From Peristeroidobacter soli (lineage in GTDB: Bacteria > Pseudomonadota > Gammaproteobacteria > Steroidobacterales > Steroidobacteraceae), in the NCBI RefSeq assembly GCF_004138485.1, contig NZ_ML142848.1:1-64000 (forward strand): a stretch of DNA of 64,000 nucleotides. Direction: 5' to 3'. A program made the translations under genes and the position numbers. Shown one piece after another: positions 27,355-36,900 of this stretch (the first letter of the stretch is position 1; the number at the start of each line of letters is the position of its first letter). Below the pieces are notes generated by a model. It did not search any database, was not told the origin of the DNA, and saw only the letters and a program-made list of their open reading frames with translations.

Positions 27355-28437
27355 ATGAGTGACGGTATGCGCCGGGTGGCGACGTGGCTGGCGCTGATCG
27401 CGCTGGCGTCTGTGTTCATCGTCTTGCTGCGCGCGGCCGAAATGCCCGCGGCATTTCTCTTGGGCCCGATGGTCGCGGCCATCGTTCTCGCCGTCAGTGG
27501 CGCTCGCCCGCGCTTGCCTCGCTTCTTCATCATCGCGGCTCAGGCCGTGCTGGGTTGTCTCATCGCGGCGGCCCTCGACGATGAGCTCGTCCACGTGATC
27601 GCTGCGAGCTGGGAGATCTTCGTCGCCTTCAGTCTGGCTACCATCGTTATCACAGCGGTGCTGGCCGTACTGGTGACACGGACCGGCTGGTTGCCTGGAA
27701 CGACGGCGATCTGGGGCCTGTCGCCCGGCGCCGCTTCAGCAATGGTCTTGCTTGCCGATGAATACGGCGCGGACAAGCGCATGGTTGCGATGATGCAGTA
27801 CTCGCGCATCGTCCTGGTTGCGATCGCCGCGATTCTGCTGGCGAAGGTCGTTGGACTCCCGGGCCTGCCGAGTCAGGTCACTACGGCAGGCAATCTGCCC
27901 CCACAGTGGTTCACGCTCCCGCCGCTCATGCCATTTCTCGAAATGCTGTTGCTGGCCGCGAGTGGCATCGCTATCGCCATCTATTCCGGCAAAGCCAGCG
28001 CCGCGCTGTTCGTGCCAGCCTTCGCCGGCGCAGCGCTGCAGGCAGCGGGAGCCATTCACATCACCGTGCCGCCGATGCTTGCAACGCTGGCGTTCTGTGC
28101 CGTGGGCGTCTATGTGGGTTCGAGTTTTACACGCGAAGTGCTGGTGCATTCGTTGCGGGTCATGCCGGCCATGCTGGTCGCCATCCTGGCGATGATCCTG
28201 TTGTGCGGATTGTTGTCCCTTCTGTTCGGCCTGCTGCTGCCCGGCACGGACCCGTTGACCGCCTATCTCGCCATGAGCCCGGGCGGCATCGACGCCGCGG
28301 TGATCATCGCGAGCCAGGCGAGCGTATCGCTGCCGTTGATTCTTGCATCCCAATTCACGCGCCTGCTCTTCGTCATCGCCGGTGCGCCGACGCTGGCAAA
28401 ATGGCTGGCACGACGACATCAACGACGCATGGGATGA
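27355..28437 (+). CDS. AbrB-family membrane protein (putative transporter)
   Basis: A 360-residue integral membrane protein with ten or more spans, recognised as the AbrB/ammonia-monooxygenase-named membrane family. FLLGPMVAAIVLA near the start and WLPGTTAIWGLSPGAASAMVLLADEYGAD in the middle are repeated later as PLTAYLAMSPGGIDAAVIIASQ, showing an internal duplication. Members are found with carboxylate catabolic genes and may be carriers; the 'ammonia monooxygenase' name has no support. GTG at 27343, overlapping the CitMHS stop, is an alternative start. Confidence 0.8.
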   Translation: MSDGMRRVATWLALIALASVFIVLLRAAEMPAAFLLGPMVAAIVLAVSGARPRLPRFFIIAAQAVLGCLIAAALDDELVHVIAASWEIFVAFSLATIVITAVLAVLVTRTGWLPGTTAIWGLSPGAASAMVLLADEYGADKRMVAMMQYSRIVLVAIAAILLAKVVGLPGLPSQVTTAGNLPPQWFTLPPLMPFLEMLLLAASGIAIAIYSGKASAALFVPAFAGAALQAAGAIHITVPPMLATLAFCAVGVYVGSSFTREVLVHSLRVMPAMLVAILAMILLCGLLSLLFGLLLPGTDPLTAYLAMSPGGIDAAVIIASQASVSLPLILASQFTRLLFVIAGAPTLAKWLARRHQRRMG

Positions 28438-28440
28438 GTC

Positions 28441-28542
28441 ATGGCTCAGTACGGCGACTATCAACTGGAAATCTATCGCGCCGGACTGCGCGGCGTGGTA
28501 CTCGACGTTGGCGCCGCCGGCGCGAAACGAGCTCCCTGCTAA
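28441..28542 (+). pseudogene. N-terminal stub of a lactate 2-monooxygenase-like gene
   Basis: A 33-codon frame beginning MAQYGDYQLEIYRAGLRGV matches the N-terminus of FMN-dependent alpha-hydroxyacid oxidases of the lactate 2-monooxygenase type, which start GDY.NEIY..GL.GV. The match stops after about 20 residues and a stop codon comes 13 codons later. It begins three bases after the AbrB stop, so the intact gene was probably the next member of this operon and has been deleted down to its first codons. The similarity is short, so the call is moderate. Confidence 0.5.
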
Positions 28543-28691
28543 ATTCGTCCCATCAACAACAGAACGATCAAGACGATCAGCACCACGCCCAACAATCCGC
28601 TCGGCCCATAGCCCCAACTGCGGCTGTGTGGCCAGGTCGGCAGCGCGCCGACCAGAATCAGGATCAGGATGATCAGCAGAATCGTGCCCAT
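28539..28691 (-). CDS. DUF3309 small membrane protein
   Basis: A 50-residue protein, MGTILLIILILILVGALPTW followed by a Ser/Tyr/Gly turn and a second hydrophobic run ending in LLLMGRI. This is the exact layout of DUF3309: two short membrane segments around a PTWPHSRSWGYGPSG linker. The family is widespread in soil and plant-associated proteobacteria, and its function is unknown. It stands alone; its stop overlaps the hydroxyacid-oxidase stub on the other strand by a few bases. Confidence 0.85.
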   Translation of the reverse strand: MGTILLIILILILVGALPTWPHSRSWGYGPSGLLGVVLIVLIVLLLMGRI

Positions 28692-28791
28692 TCGTGCAAC
28701 CTCGATGACCGGATGTCGTAGCGAAACAATGCCTGCCTGTCGGCAAAAGTTTCGCCACCCGATCGAGAAGAGTTACACGGTTCGGGCCCGT

Positions 28792-29433
28792 TCAGCGCGC
28801 CTTGGCCATCAGCTCCATCACTTCGCGATGCCGGCCCTCATCCGCGAGCTCACGCCCCGGCCGGGGCGCCGCGCCGGCCGCGCGCTGCAGGTAGCGCAAG
28901 GCGTCGCGACATTCATTGCGATCGCAAAGATACTGGGCATAGAAATAATTCGGATCGATGCCATCGGGATTGAGCTGCAGCGCCTTGGCAAACAGCTCCT
29001 GCGCTTTGTTGTCGCTGCCGAATCCCAACGGAAAGCCGGGCACCTTGGAGTACAGGGCGCCGAGGCTCGTATAGGCCGAGCCATCCAATGCCCGGTCGTC
29101 GATCTTGAGCGCCGCTTCGAGCACGGCGCGGGATTTCTTCGCCAGGCTCAGCGCACCCAGGCCACCCTTGGCGCCGGCATAGGTGCTCAGCACGATGCCT
29201 TCCCAGATCAACGGTTCGGCGCGTTGCGGATTGTCGGTCGAGAATCGATGTGCCTCCGAGCTCAGTGCCTCGAACGCCTTGATCTTCTCGTCCTTCGAGG
29301 TGAGCTGATAATTCGCCACCGCCCACTGCTGTTGAATATGGGCGAGCTCGGTGTCGAACGGCGTTTGCGCCTGAGCGACACCGAGCAGCAGACCGACCAG
29401 CGGCACGATGCCGCGAAGGATGCGAGCGCTCAT
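28792..29433 (-). CDS. Exported TPR-like protein
   Basis: A 213-residue exported protein with a signal peptide ending AQAQT. The region from about residue 65 to 190 consists of paired helices resembling TPR units, including GSAYTSLGALYSKVPGFPLGFGSDNKAQELFAKALQ and PNYFYAQYLCDRNECRDALRYLQRA. The gene overlaps the SDR stop by four bases and is last in the five-gene T_hemolysin operon. It may act as a periplasmic scaffold for the pathway product. No catalytic motif is seen. Confidence 0.75.
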   Translation of the reverse strand: MSARILRGIVPLVGLLLGVAQAQTPFDTELAHIQQQWAVANYQLTSKDEKIKAFEALSSEAHRFSTDNPQRAEPLIWEGIVLSTYAGAKGGLGALSLAKKSRAVLEAALKIDDRALDGSAYTSLGALYSKVPGFPLGFGSDNKAQELFAKALQLNPDGIDPNYFYAQYLCDRNECRDALRYLQRAAGAAPRPGRELADEGRHREVMELMAKAR

Positions 29434-30302
29434 GAAACTTTCCTCGACTGGACTGTGCTGTTGACGAAAGCGGGCGTGGCCCGCGCCAAGGGTATCGACG
29501 CAGATCGGCTGCGGCTGGCGAAGTCGCGGATCGTGGCCAGCTTCTGCAACAGCGCCCGGTCGACCAGACGCGGCAACAATGCGTTGATACGAGCGAACAA
29601 CTTCTCCGGCGTGCCGAATACCAGTTCGGTCTCATCGTCGCGCAGTGCCTGTACGATGCGATTGGCGACTGCCGCCGGCTCATCCGACACATTGCCGAGC
29701 GCTTGGTTCAGACTGTTGACCAGATCGTTGTTGAAGGCAGTGCGCGTGGCCCGGGGCGCGAAATAGTGAACGCGAATGTTGGTATCGGCGAGCTCGCGCC
29801 GGAGCGCTTCGGAGAAGCCGCGCAGTCCGAACTTCGTAGCGCTGTAAGCGCAGTTGCCCGCGAAGCCGATGGTGCCGAATACCGATCCAATGTTGACGAT
29901 ATGCGCCTCCCCGCTCAGCTCCAGGCGCGGGACCAGACGACGGCACAAGTCGATCGGAGCGGTCAGGTTGGTGGCAATCGCAGTCTCGATCGACTCCGCA
30001 GATTGTGCCGCCAGAAAACCAAAGTCGCCGACCGCCGCGTTGTTGACGAGCATGTCGATGCCGCCACCCCACCGCGATGCGAAGTCACATAGCCTCGCCC
30101 GATCCGACGCGCTGGTGATATCGGCGGCAAAGACTGCCGAACGCTCGCGGTCCGCGTGATGTTCGACCACGCTTGCGAGCGCCGCATGATCGCGGCCGGT
30201 CAGCAGGACCCAGGCGCCCTCATTCAGCAACGCGACGACCAACTCCCGTCCGATCCCGCCGCTTGCGCCGGTAATCAATATGCGTTTGTCTGTCAGATTC
30301 AT
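29430..30302 (-). CDS. Short-chain dehydrogenase/reductase
   Basis: A 290-residue classical SDR. The cofactor motif TGASGGIG is at residues 12-19, NNAAVGD is the NNAG-equivalent, and the catalytic Ser and Tyr-Lys are visible in NIGSVFGTIG and YSATKFG. The tail of about 40 residues after the core is basic and may touch the membrane, as in lipid-acting reductases. It is coupled to its neighbours by four-base overlaps on both sides. A role reducing or oxidising a fatty-acid-derived intermediate fits the operon but is inferred. Confidence 0.87.
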   Translation of the reverse strand: MNLTDKRILITGASGGIGRELVVALLNEGAWVLLTGRDHAALASVVEHHADRERSAVFAADITSASDRARLCDFASRWGGGIDMLVNNAAVGDFGFLAAQSAESIETAIATNLTAPIDLCRRLVPRLELSGEAHIVNIGSVFGTIGFAGNCAYSATKFGLRGFSEALRRELADTNIRVHYFAPRATRTAFNNDLVNSLNQALGNVSDEPAAVANRIVQALRDDETELVFGTPEKLFARINALLPRLVDRALLQKLATIRDFASRSRSASIPLARATPAFVNSTVQSRKVS

Positions 30303-30997
30303 GCTGCTCTCCCCGCGGTGGCTGCCAGGGACGGTTCATCCAGCTCGCGAAAGACATTCCCATACAACCGAAACATCACTTGCGCGCACCGCTCGACGGC
30401 CGCGCGATCCTGATCCTCGTCGAAGCGATTCAGGATCGCGTAGAGATCCTGAATGTGTTGCTGATCCAGCTGCCCGTGGCTGCGCAGATAGGTCAGCGCC
30501 TTGTTCGGCACTTGCAACGACGCCTGAATGCGATCCGCCGCATTGCATGCCAGCGCGATACTGGCGCCTTCCAGAACGAAGACCATGCCGAAGAAGCCAG
30601 CCGGATTGCGCCGCATGGCCGTGTCATAGGCGTATGCAACCATCGCATCGGTAGCAGTCGACGGCGGACTGCTCTGCGCCACTGATGGGTCGCCGCCCGC
30701 GGCCGCGATGTCATTCAAGATCCACTGATCGTGGCCCTCCTCCTCTTCCGTGTAATGAATGATCTCCTTGCGCAACCAATCGAGCCGCGCGGGCAGACGC
30801 GAGCCCACCGCCATCATCAACGGCACGGTGTGCCGCACGTGATGAAAGGCTTGAGTCAGAAAGGCGATGTACTCCTCGCGCTGGATCTGACCCGCGAGCG
30901 CACGGCGAATGATGGGCGCGCTCGTCAAGTACTCGCGGCCGTGCGCGGTCCGCGATGCGAGCTGCTCATGAAACTTCAGAGAAGTGATCGATTGCAT
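30299..30997 (-). CDS. TenA-fold non-haem iron oxidase, UndA-like
   Basis: A 232-residue protein of the TenA/haem-oxygenase-like fold. The four metal ligands known in the olefin-forming oxidase UndA have counterparts with similar spacing: E86 and H89 in EEEGHD, E143 in VLEGAS and H181 in DQQHIQ. The thiaminase cysteine of TenA is not in place. UndA turns medium-chain fatty acids into terminal alkenes; relatives act on other acyl substrates. The start overlaps the ligase stop by 32 bases. An oxidative step on an acyl chain activated by the upstream ligase is a reasonable inference. Confidence 0.75.
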   Translation of the reverse strand: MQSITSLKFHEQLASRTAHGREYLTSAPIIRRALAGQIQREEYIAFLTQAFHHVRHTVPLMMAVGSRLPARLDWLRKEIIHYTEEEEGHDQWILNDIAAAGGDPSVAQSSPPSTATDAMVAYAYDTAMRRNPAGFFGMVFVLEGASIALACNAADRIQASLQVPNKALTYLRSHGQLDQQHIQDLYAILNRFDEDQDRAAVERCAQVMFRLYGNVFRELDEPSLAATAGRAA

Positions 30998-32468
30998 GAT
31001 CGTAGAGGGACTCGATGAGTTGGTGATATCTGGTCGCGATCTCCGCGCGACGCAGCCGCCCGTTGGCGGTCGACAAACCGTTCGCTGGCGTGGGCGCTTC
31101 AGGAAACACGGCCCAATTGCGTACCCGCGCATAGTCGGGCAGGCGTGAGTTGGCTCGGGCGATGGCCTCATCGACGGCGCTTTCATCCGCCGTGGGATGG
31201 GCGACGATCAGCGCCACGGGGTGCGCCCGTGCTTCGCCGCTGACCATTGCCACAGCGAGCGCCGGCTCGGACAGCAGTTCGCTTTCCACCCATTCGGGCG
31301 TGATATTTCGGCCCATGCTGGTGATGAACAGGTTCTTCACACGGCCGCGCACGTGAACGAAGCCGTCCGCATCGATCTCGCCGAGATCGCCGGTGCGCAC
31401 TTCAGCGCTGTGCTGCTGTCGAGCACCGAGATAACCCGCCATCGTCGCGCCGCTGACGCAGATTTCACCGCTCGCATCGATGCGCACCTTCGCATGCGGC
31501 AAGGGACGCCCGACGCTCTCGGGCTTGTCATGGTCTGGCGTGTTGAGACACACGACCGAAGCGCACTCACTCAAGCCATAGCCCTGAAACACCGGCAGGC
31601 CGGCGCGCCGCGCCTGTTGCAGCAATTCCGTGGACACCGCGCCACCACCGACAGCGATGAACTTCAAAGATGCCGGCGCTCGCCAGCCGGCTCTGACAGC
31701 GTGAAGCAGAACGCGCAGCAGCTCCGGCACGAGAATCAGGCTTTCGGGCGTCGCTGCATCGATGGCCCGCAACAGCAGCGGCACTTTCAGGCCGGCATAG
31801 CCGACCCCCATCGTGTGGCCGGGAGGCACCACCACCTTCGCGCCCATCGTGAGCGGCACATACACGCCAGCGATGTTTTCGAGCAACGTCGCGAGCGGCA
31901 GCAAGCACAGGTGTGTTCGCACGCCCAGCCCCGCGGTTGCCGCGACCAGCGAACCGGTGACGGATTCAACGGTGCTTTGTCTCAGGCATACGCCTTTGGG
32001 CGCACCGGTGCTCCCCGAGGTGTAGGTCACTTTGCTGATGCCGGTCGATGGCGCGGTCTGGATGAAACATTGCTCTCGTCGTAGCAATGTCAGCCCGGTT
32101 CGAGGCGAGGTGGCGACATACGCAAATGTCGGGTGATCCCGTGTCAGTCGCTCGGGCGCATCGGTGAGTAGCCACTCGATACCCGCATCCTCGAACACAT
32201 GCGCCACTTGTTCGCGGCTGAAAGATGGCGGCAATGGCACATTCAACGCCTCGCATGCCAGCAGCGCGAGGTCGCTCAGAATCCAAGGAGCGCCATTCTC
32301 GGCGAGCAGAGCGCATCGACGTACTCTCATCGACTGGAGCCAGCGTTGCTCATCCGCGACGAACTGCCGAACCTCGGCGTAGCTCAGCCGCAGCGTGCCG
32401 TCATCGATTGCCGGCAACGCGCCCTCGATCGCGCTCAACCTGTCGAGCATCGTGGTCGGCATGCTCAT
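30966..32468 (-). CDS. AMP-forming acyl-CoA/acyl-protein ligase
   Basis: A 500-residue ANL-superfamily enzyme. The ATP loop YTSGSTGAPKGV lies near residue 148, GYGLSECASVVCLN near residue 297, and TGDLGEIDADGFVHVRGRVKNLFITSMGRNI near residues 365-395 carries the hinge Asp and Arg. The layout is that of long-chain fatty-acid ligases, with a rather small N-terminal domain. Its start overlaps the T_hemolysin gene stop (ATGA). It would activate a fatty acid for the downstream UndA-like oxidase or SDR, or for the acyltransferase-like upstream protein. Confidence 0.85.
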   Translation of the reverse strand: MSMPTTMLDRLSAIEGALPAIDDGTLRLSYAEVRQFVADEQRWLQSMRVRRCALLAENGAPWILSDLALLACEALNVPLPPSFSREQVAHVFEDAGIEWLLTDAPERLTRDHPTFAYVATSPRTGLTLLRREQCFIQTAPSTGISKVTYTSGSTGAPKGVCLRQSTVESVTGSLVAATAGLGVRTHLCLLPLATLLENIAGVYVPLTMGAKVVVPPGHTMGVGYAGLKVPLLLRAIDAATPESLILVPELLRVLLHAVRAGWRAPASLKFIAVGGGAVSTELLQQARRAGLPVFQGYGLSECASVVCLNTPDHDKPESVGRPLPHAKVRIDASGEICVSGATMAGYLGARQQHSAEVRTGDLGEIDADGFVHVRGRVKNLFITSMGRNITPEWVESELLSEPALAVAMVSGEARAHPVALIVAHPTADESAVDEAIARANSRLPDYARVRNWAVFPEAPTPANGLSTANGRLRRAEIATRYHQLIESLYDHAIDHFSEVS

Positions 32469-33109
32469 TGTCTCCGGCGACGGCGCAAGCTCAGGCCATC
32501 GGGGAGATAACCCACCATCACTCGCGGATGGCTGTCGTAGTAGCGTCCCCATTCATCGCCGGTACTCTGCGCGCGAGACGCTGTGGCCGCAGCGAGATCC
32601 AGCAACGGAGCGTGATAACTCGCAAGTATTCCGCGCACGGTGTCGGTCGCCGTGAACACCATCCATCGATGGCCGCGATCCAGCAGAATGCGCGGCAGAT
32701 CGAGCACCAGGCGCATCGCCGAGCGACAATTGAGACCCGCAAGATTGCCGACTTCGACGATCTGAGAACGACTGACCTGCTGTCCGCAGGAGGATGCAAT
32801 CGCGCGCTCTATCGGCTCGTCCAGATAGCGTTCGAGGAACAGCGCTTCATCGGCGGCGCATCGGAAGCCGGCAACGCTACAGATCGCCCCGCCGTCGTTG
32901 CGCATGGCCAGCAGGCTGGGCATGAACGAGCACACGCGTGCGCCGTGCCTCGCTGCAAATACCTCATGAACGAATCGCTCCAGAGCCTCGCGGCCAGGAT
33001 CGTTCGCGTGATGAAGCGAGAGCTCATGACCCTGGCAACGACGCCTTTCATTGGCGTGCACCAGCGCCGGCCCCGCCGACAGCCGCGCTTCCGACATCTT
33101 CGCGCCCAC
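32465..33109 (-). CDS. T_hemolysin-family protein, GNAT-like acyltransferase candidate
   Basis: A 214-residue soluble protein recognised as the 'thermostable hemolysin' family. ALERFVHEVFAARHGARV near residue 40, the middle VEVGNLAGLNCRSAMRLV and the C-terminal MVFTATDTVRGIL..Y fit. The fold is thought to be related to GNAT and autoinducer synthases, so an acyltransferase role is more likely than a lytic one. It has no signal peptide. It is the first gene of the five-gene operon with an AMP ligase, UndA-like oxidase, SDR and TPR protein. Confidence 0.75.
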   Translation of the reverse strand: MGAKMSEARLSAGPALVHANERRRCQGHELSLHHANDPGREALERFVHEVFAARHGARVCSFMPSLLAMRNDGGAICSVAGFRCAADEALFLERYLDEPIERAIASSCGQQVSRSQIVEVGNLAGLNCRSAMRLVLDLPRILLDRGHRWMVFTATDTVRGILASYHAPLLDLAAATASRAQSTGDEWGRYYDSHPRVMVGYLPDGLSLRRRRRQ

Positions 33110-33181
33110 CTTAGTGCTTGGATGCCAGGTAGGACGCGGGGTCCCGGCTTAATCAATCGGCGCGGTGCGACAGATGAGGTT

Positions 33182-33871
33182 TCATCCCCCGAAGAGTGAG
33201 CCGACAGCCGCGGTCGCGGCCATTGCCAGAGCGCCCCAGAATGTGACCCTGGTCGCGGCCGGGCCAATCGGCGCGCCCCCCGCTCTCGCCGCAACCGAAC
33301 CGAGGACTGCGAGACATAACAGAGAACCCAGAGGCGCGACCCACAACAACGAGGACATTGGAACGAACAGGACCATCAGCAGAGGTAGAGCAGCCCCAGT
33401 GGCAAACGTCACAGCGGATGCCATTGCCGCCTGCACCGGTCGCGCGGCCAAGGCATCGGAAATGCCCAGCTCGTCGCGTGCGTGCGCTCCCAAAGCATCG
33501 TGCCGCATGAGTTGCGTGGCCACCTGCGAGGCAAGCTCGGGCTCCAGTCCACGCTTGACGTAAATTGCCGTCAGCTCCATCTGTTCCTGCGCGGGACTCG
33601 TCGCCAACTCCTGTCGCTCCCGGGCCAGGTCGGCACGTTCGGTGTCGGCTTGCGAGCTGACCGAAACATATTCCCCGGCGGCCATCGACATCGCGCCGCC
33701 GACCAGCCCGGCGATTCCGGAAAGCAGGACGCCGGAGGAACTCGTTCCTGCGGCGGCCACGCCCACGATCAGACTGGCGGTTGACACGATGCCGTCGTTC
33801 GCACCAAGCACCGCGGCGCGCAGCCAGCCGGTCCGCTGCGTTCGATGTCTTTCGGAATGGGCCTTCTTCAT
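33182..33871 (-). CDS. VIT1/CCC1-family iron/manganese transporter
   Basis: A 229-residue membrane protein. The family start GWLRAAVLGANDGIVSTASLIVGVAAA is followed by a second span with GAMSMAAGEYVSVSSQAD, a cytoplasmic metal-binding helix region of about 60 residues, and three C-terminal spans. These are the usual VIT1/Nodulin-21 features. It would move Fe(II) or Mn(II) out of the cytoplasm. It stands alone next to the iron-type FecIR receptor locus, which may be a functional link, though nothing in the spacing shows shared control. Confidence 0.88.
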   Translation of the reverse strand: MKKAHSERHRTQRTGWLRAAVLGANDGIVSTASLIVGVAAAGTSSSGVLLSGIAGLVGGAMSMAAGEYVSVSSQADTERADLARERQELATSPAQEQMELTAIYVKRGLEPELASQVATQLMRHDALGAHARDELGISDALAARPVQAAMASAVTFATGAALPLLMVLFVPMSSLLWVAPLGSLLCLAVLGSVAARAGGAPIGPAATRVTFWGALAMAATAAVGSLFGG

Positions 33872-33893
33872 ACGCGACCTGCCGAGCTGTTGA

Positions 33894-33922
33894 GGCGTCT
33901 TATTCTACAGAATAGGAACGCC
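33894..33922 (-). terminator. Hairpin downstream of the long TonB receptor
   Basis: GGCGT/ACGCC outer arms enclose TATTCT-AC-AGAATA, giving an 11-base-pair imperfect stem in the 59-base gap after the receptor stop. There is no clear run of T on the minus strand, so it may be a processing or protective hairpin instead. Confidence 0.4.
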
Positions 33923-33930
33923 CCCTCGAA

Positions 33931-36900
33931 CTAGGTGCGCTCCCCGCCCAGGTCGAAATTCCAACGGAACGCCAGGGAGAGCGACGGGTCCTTCAGGTCG
34001 CCGCTGAAATGTTTCAGCTCATAAGGAATGGGACCGTCGGGGCCTGAAGAATCGGCGGTGATATCCCACTGCAGATTCGGTACATACAAGTAGCGATAGG
34101 TGAGATCGGCACTCAGTCGCGGCAACAGCTTCACCGTCAATCCTGCGAGCACTTGCGCGGCCGGCCTCACGACCATGTCGTCGGCGCCACCGAGAACCGG
34201 GAGACCGTCGCTCGATAGCCTTGCCAGCCGCCCGCCGATTTCCACTTGCGAGACAGCGACGCCAGCGCCCACGCCGATGAAGGGAGCGACGCGCCGCGCT
34301 TCACCCCAAGGAGCGTAGATCGCGTTCAGCATGGCCGTGGATGTATCGAACTTGCCGGTCATCGGCTTGCAACCGGGATAGCCCGGTGCGCCAGAACTGT
34401 TGGAGCAAAATCCCGACGGCCCTGCTTGTGGTGTGTAGGTGCTGTCGATATCCGTGGGCCGGAAGCCTGCCTCGAACTCCATGCGCCAGCGCTCGCCGAA
34501 GTGATGTCCGATGCGCCACAACGCGACGAAATTCGAGCTCAGCTGCCAATCCCACCGCTCACGCAAACCGCTGGCGTCACGCAGCGGCGACGTCGCCGAA
34601 ATATCGGCGGGCACGTGCAGTCCGAGATCCAATACTGTGTACCAGCGGCTCGGGTCGCCCAAGGGGAAGTAGTCCGTCCGTGACGAACCGCCGCCCCATC
34701 GGCCGATCGAGACATCGCGCCATTTCACGTTGAGCGACACGTTGCGCGGCCGGCCGTAGTAACCGAAGTAGGTGTCCGACGAGGACAGATAGCTTTCATC
34801 GGTGACGTTCTCGGCCAGTAGCGACAGTTCAAGATTCGGCGTTATCTCGTAGCGCGCGCCGACATCGAACAGGTGATAGCCGGGCTCCGTGTAGTCGAAA
34901 GGCAGCGCGCCGATCAGCGCACCGGCGTCGTCGAACACCCGGCGCACGCCCGAGCTATAAATGTCGCTGCGATGGGAGTAACCGAGACTCAGGCTCAACT
35001 TCGGTTGCCAGCGCGGCGTCCAGCTGATGAACAGCTTGGCCAAGGACTCCGGTGATTGCGAATACACCGGCGCCCGCAGCGTCTTACGTTCGGTTTCGTT
35101 GTGGGTGTAGCTGAGCGACACGTCGAGCTGATCGAACAACTGCCCGGCGAATTCCAGCTCGTAGCCCGACGATGCGATCGTGGAGCCGCCCTCGTGATAG
35201 CACTGGCTGGTGCGGGTGGGCCCACAAGTGCTCAAGCCGTCGATGGGCTCCGCGACGTTGCTGTTGTCGGCGGTGTAGTAGCTGGCGCTCGCGACCCAGG
35301 CCGGCGTCGTATATCGCACCAGCAGTTCCTGGTTCTGATAAGCCATCGCCCCCAGTGGCCGGCCGGACAGGTCGTAATAGCTGTACTGGGAGGTGGTGCC
35401 TTCGGCGTAAGCCGGCGCGATACTCAAGCCACGCCACGGTTTGAGAACCACGGCATAGGTCGGTGTCCAGATGCCTGGTACGGGATAGTTGGCGACCGTC
35501 GTCGCATCGACGTAGTTGCTGCCGCCGGCCGAGGTCCAGGGATAGGACGGCGTGAACTGAAACTGATTGGAATTGAAGTAACTCAGGCCCAGCCGCAGAT
35601 CGAGCTTGTCCCGCCACGCAATCAGATCCTCGACCGAGCCTCGCACGTTTCGCTGAGAGTACTCGGAGTGAAAGCCCCTGACGTTCGCCGGTACGCCGCT
35701 GTTGTCGTCGAACAGCTGTTCGACCGACGTCAAAGCCACTGGAAAGCGCCGCAACCGGATACTGTCATCGTCGAACTGCGCATCGTAATAACCTCCCTGC
35801 ATGAGCAGGTTATGGGTGAGCCCCCAGGTTTCGAATCGGCCGCTGAGGCGCACGTCGCCAGCCAAGGTGGTGCTGTCGCTATCGGTGGCGAACATGGCAC
35901 TCGGATTGGCGGGATACTGCGTAACGTCGCCATTGCTCAGGAAAGTGACGTTGCCGCTCTGAACTCTGTTCGTTTGAAAGTACGTCAGGACCGTGCGCGC
36001 AACGCCGATGCTGACATTCCAGTCCGCCGAGAAATCCGTCTCGATGCGCGTGAACAGTTCTGTTTCGTTGCTGTCCGAGCGTGCCCACTTCGGACCGAAA
36101 TTGGTCGAGCGCGGCACATCGAATAGCGGTCCATCCGCGTATCGATAGATAGGCTGATACGGCGCATCCATTCTGGTCTCAGAGCGTCGCACGCCCAGTT
36201 CGCCGCGAGAGCTGGCCGAGAGCGGGATGTCGACGATGCCGTAGTAGAGCCGGCTCTCGCTCTTATATTTATCGTAAAAAGCGCCGGTGCTCTGCAGATT
36301 CAACACACCGCGCACGGCGATGTTCGAGCCGCCGACATCCGGCACGGTGACGTCATAGAGCCCTTCCATCCGATCCCAGCTGCCGCCGGTCAATGAGATC
36401 GTTTCGGCCGGCACGGTGCCGGGTCGCTTGCGAATCAGGTTGAGCGTGCCGCCGAGCGAGCCTTCGCCGACGGCGGCGGCATTACCTCCGCGTACCAGCT
36501 CGACCCGATCATAGGCGGCGAGATTGAAACGATTGCCGAATTCCGGTCCTTCACGTCCCATGACGAAGACCATCGGCAGCGCCACGCCCCCGTCGATCTG
36601 ATAGGAGTCGATCGTCTGGCCGCGCGAGTACACGCCGTCCGATACCGCCACTCCTGGCAATCGCGCCAGCGCCTCGCCCAGATCGGTGACGTCCTGATCT
36701 TCCATCTGTTCACGCGTCAGCACCGACACGGCGCGCGCGTTGTCTTCGATGGCAATGGGACGGCCGCTGCCAACACTGGAGACCACCGGTCGATAGCCGA
36801 CGGTTTCATCTTCCTGATGTCCACGCACGCCACCGAGCGACGCGACGCCATCACCGATTCTTGGCGGAGCTTCCGTTCGGGCGCCCTCGACACGCACAGG

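Noticed and set aside
27355-28437. Annotation of the AbrB gene as ammonia monooxygenase or as the AbrB DNA-binding regulator
   Set aside because: The protein is a polytopic membrane protein with an internal repeat and has neither copper-monooxygenase ligands nor a DNA-binding fold.
28669-29766. A 365-codon plus-strand frame opposite the TPR and SDR genes
   Set aside because: It has no domain, and the minus strand carries a signal peptide, TPR-like helices and overlapping operon starts.
32465-33109. Reading the T_hemolysin-family gene as a toxin
   Set aside because: There is no secretion signal and the neighbours are acyl-metabolism enzymes; the family name reflects one historical protein.
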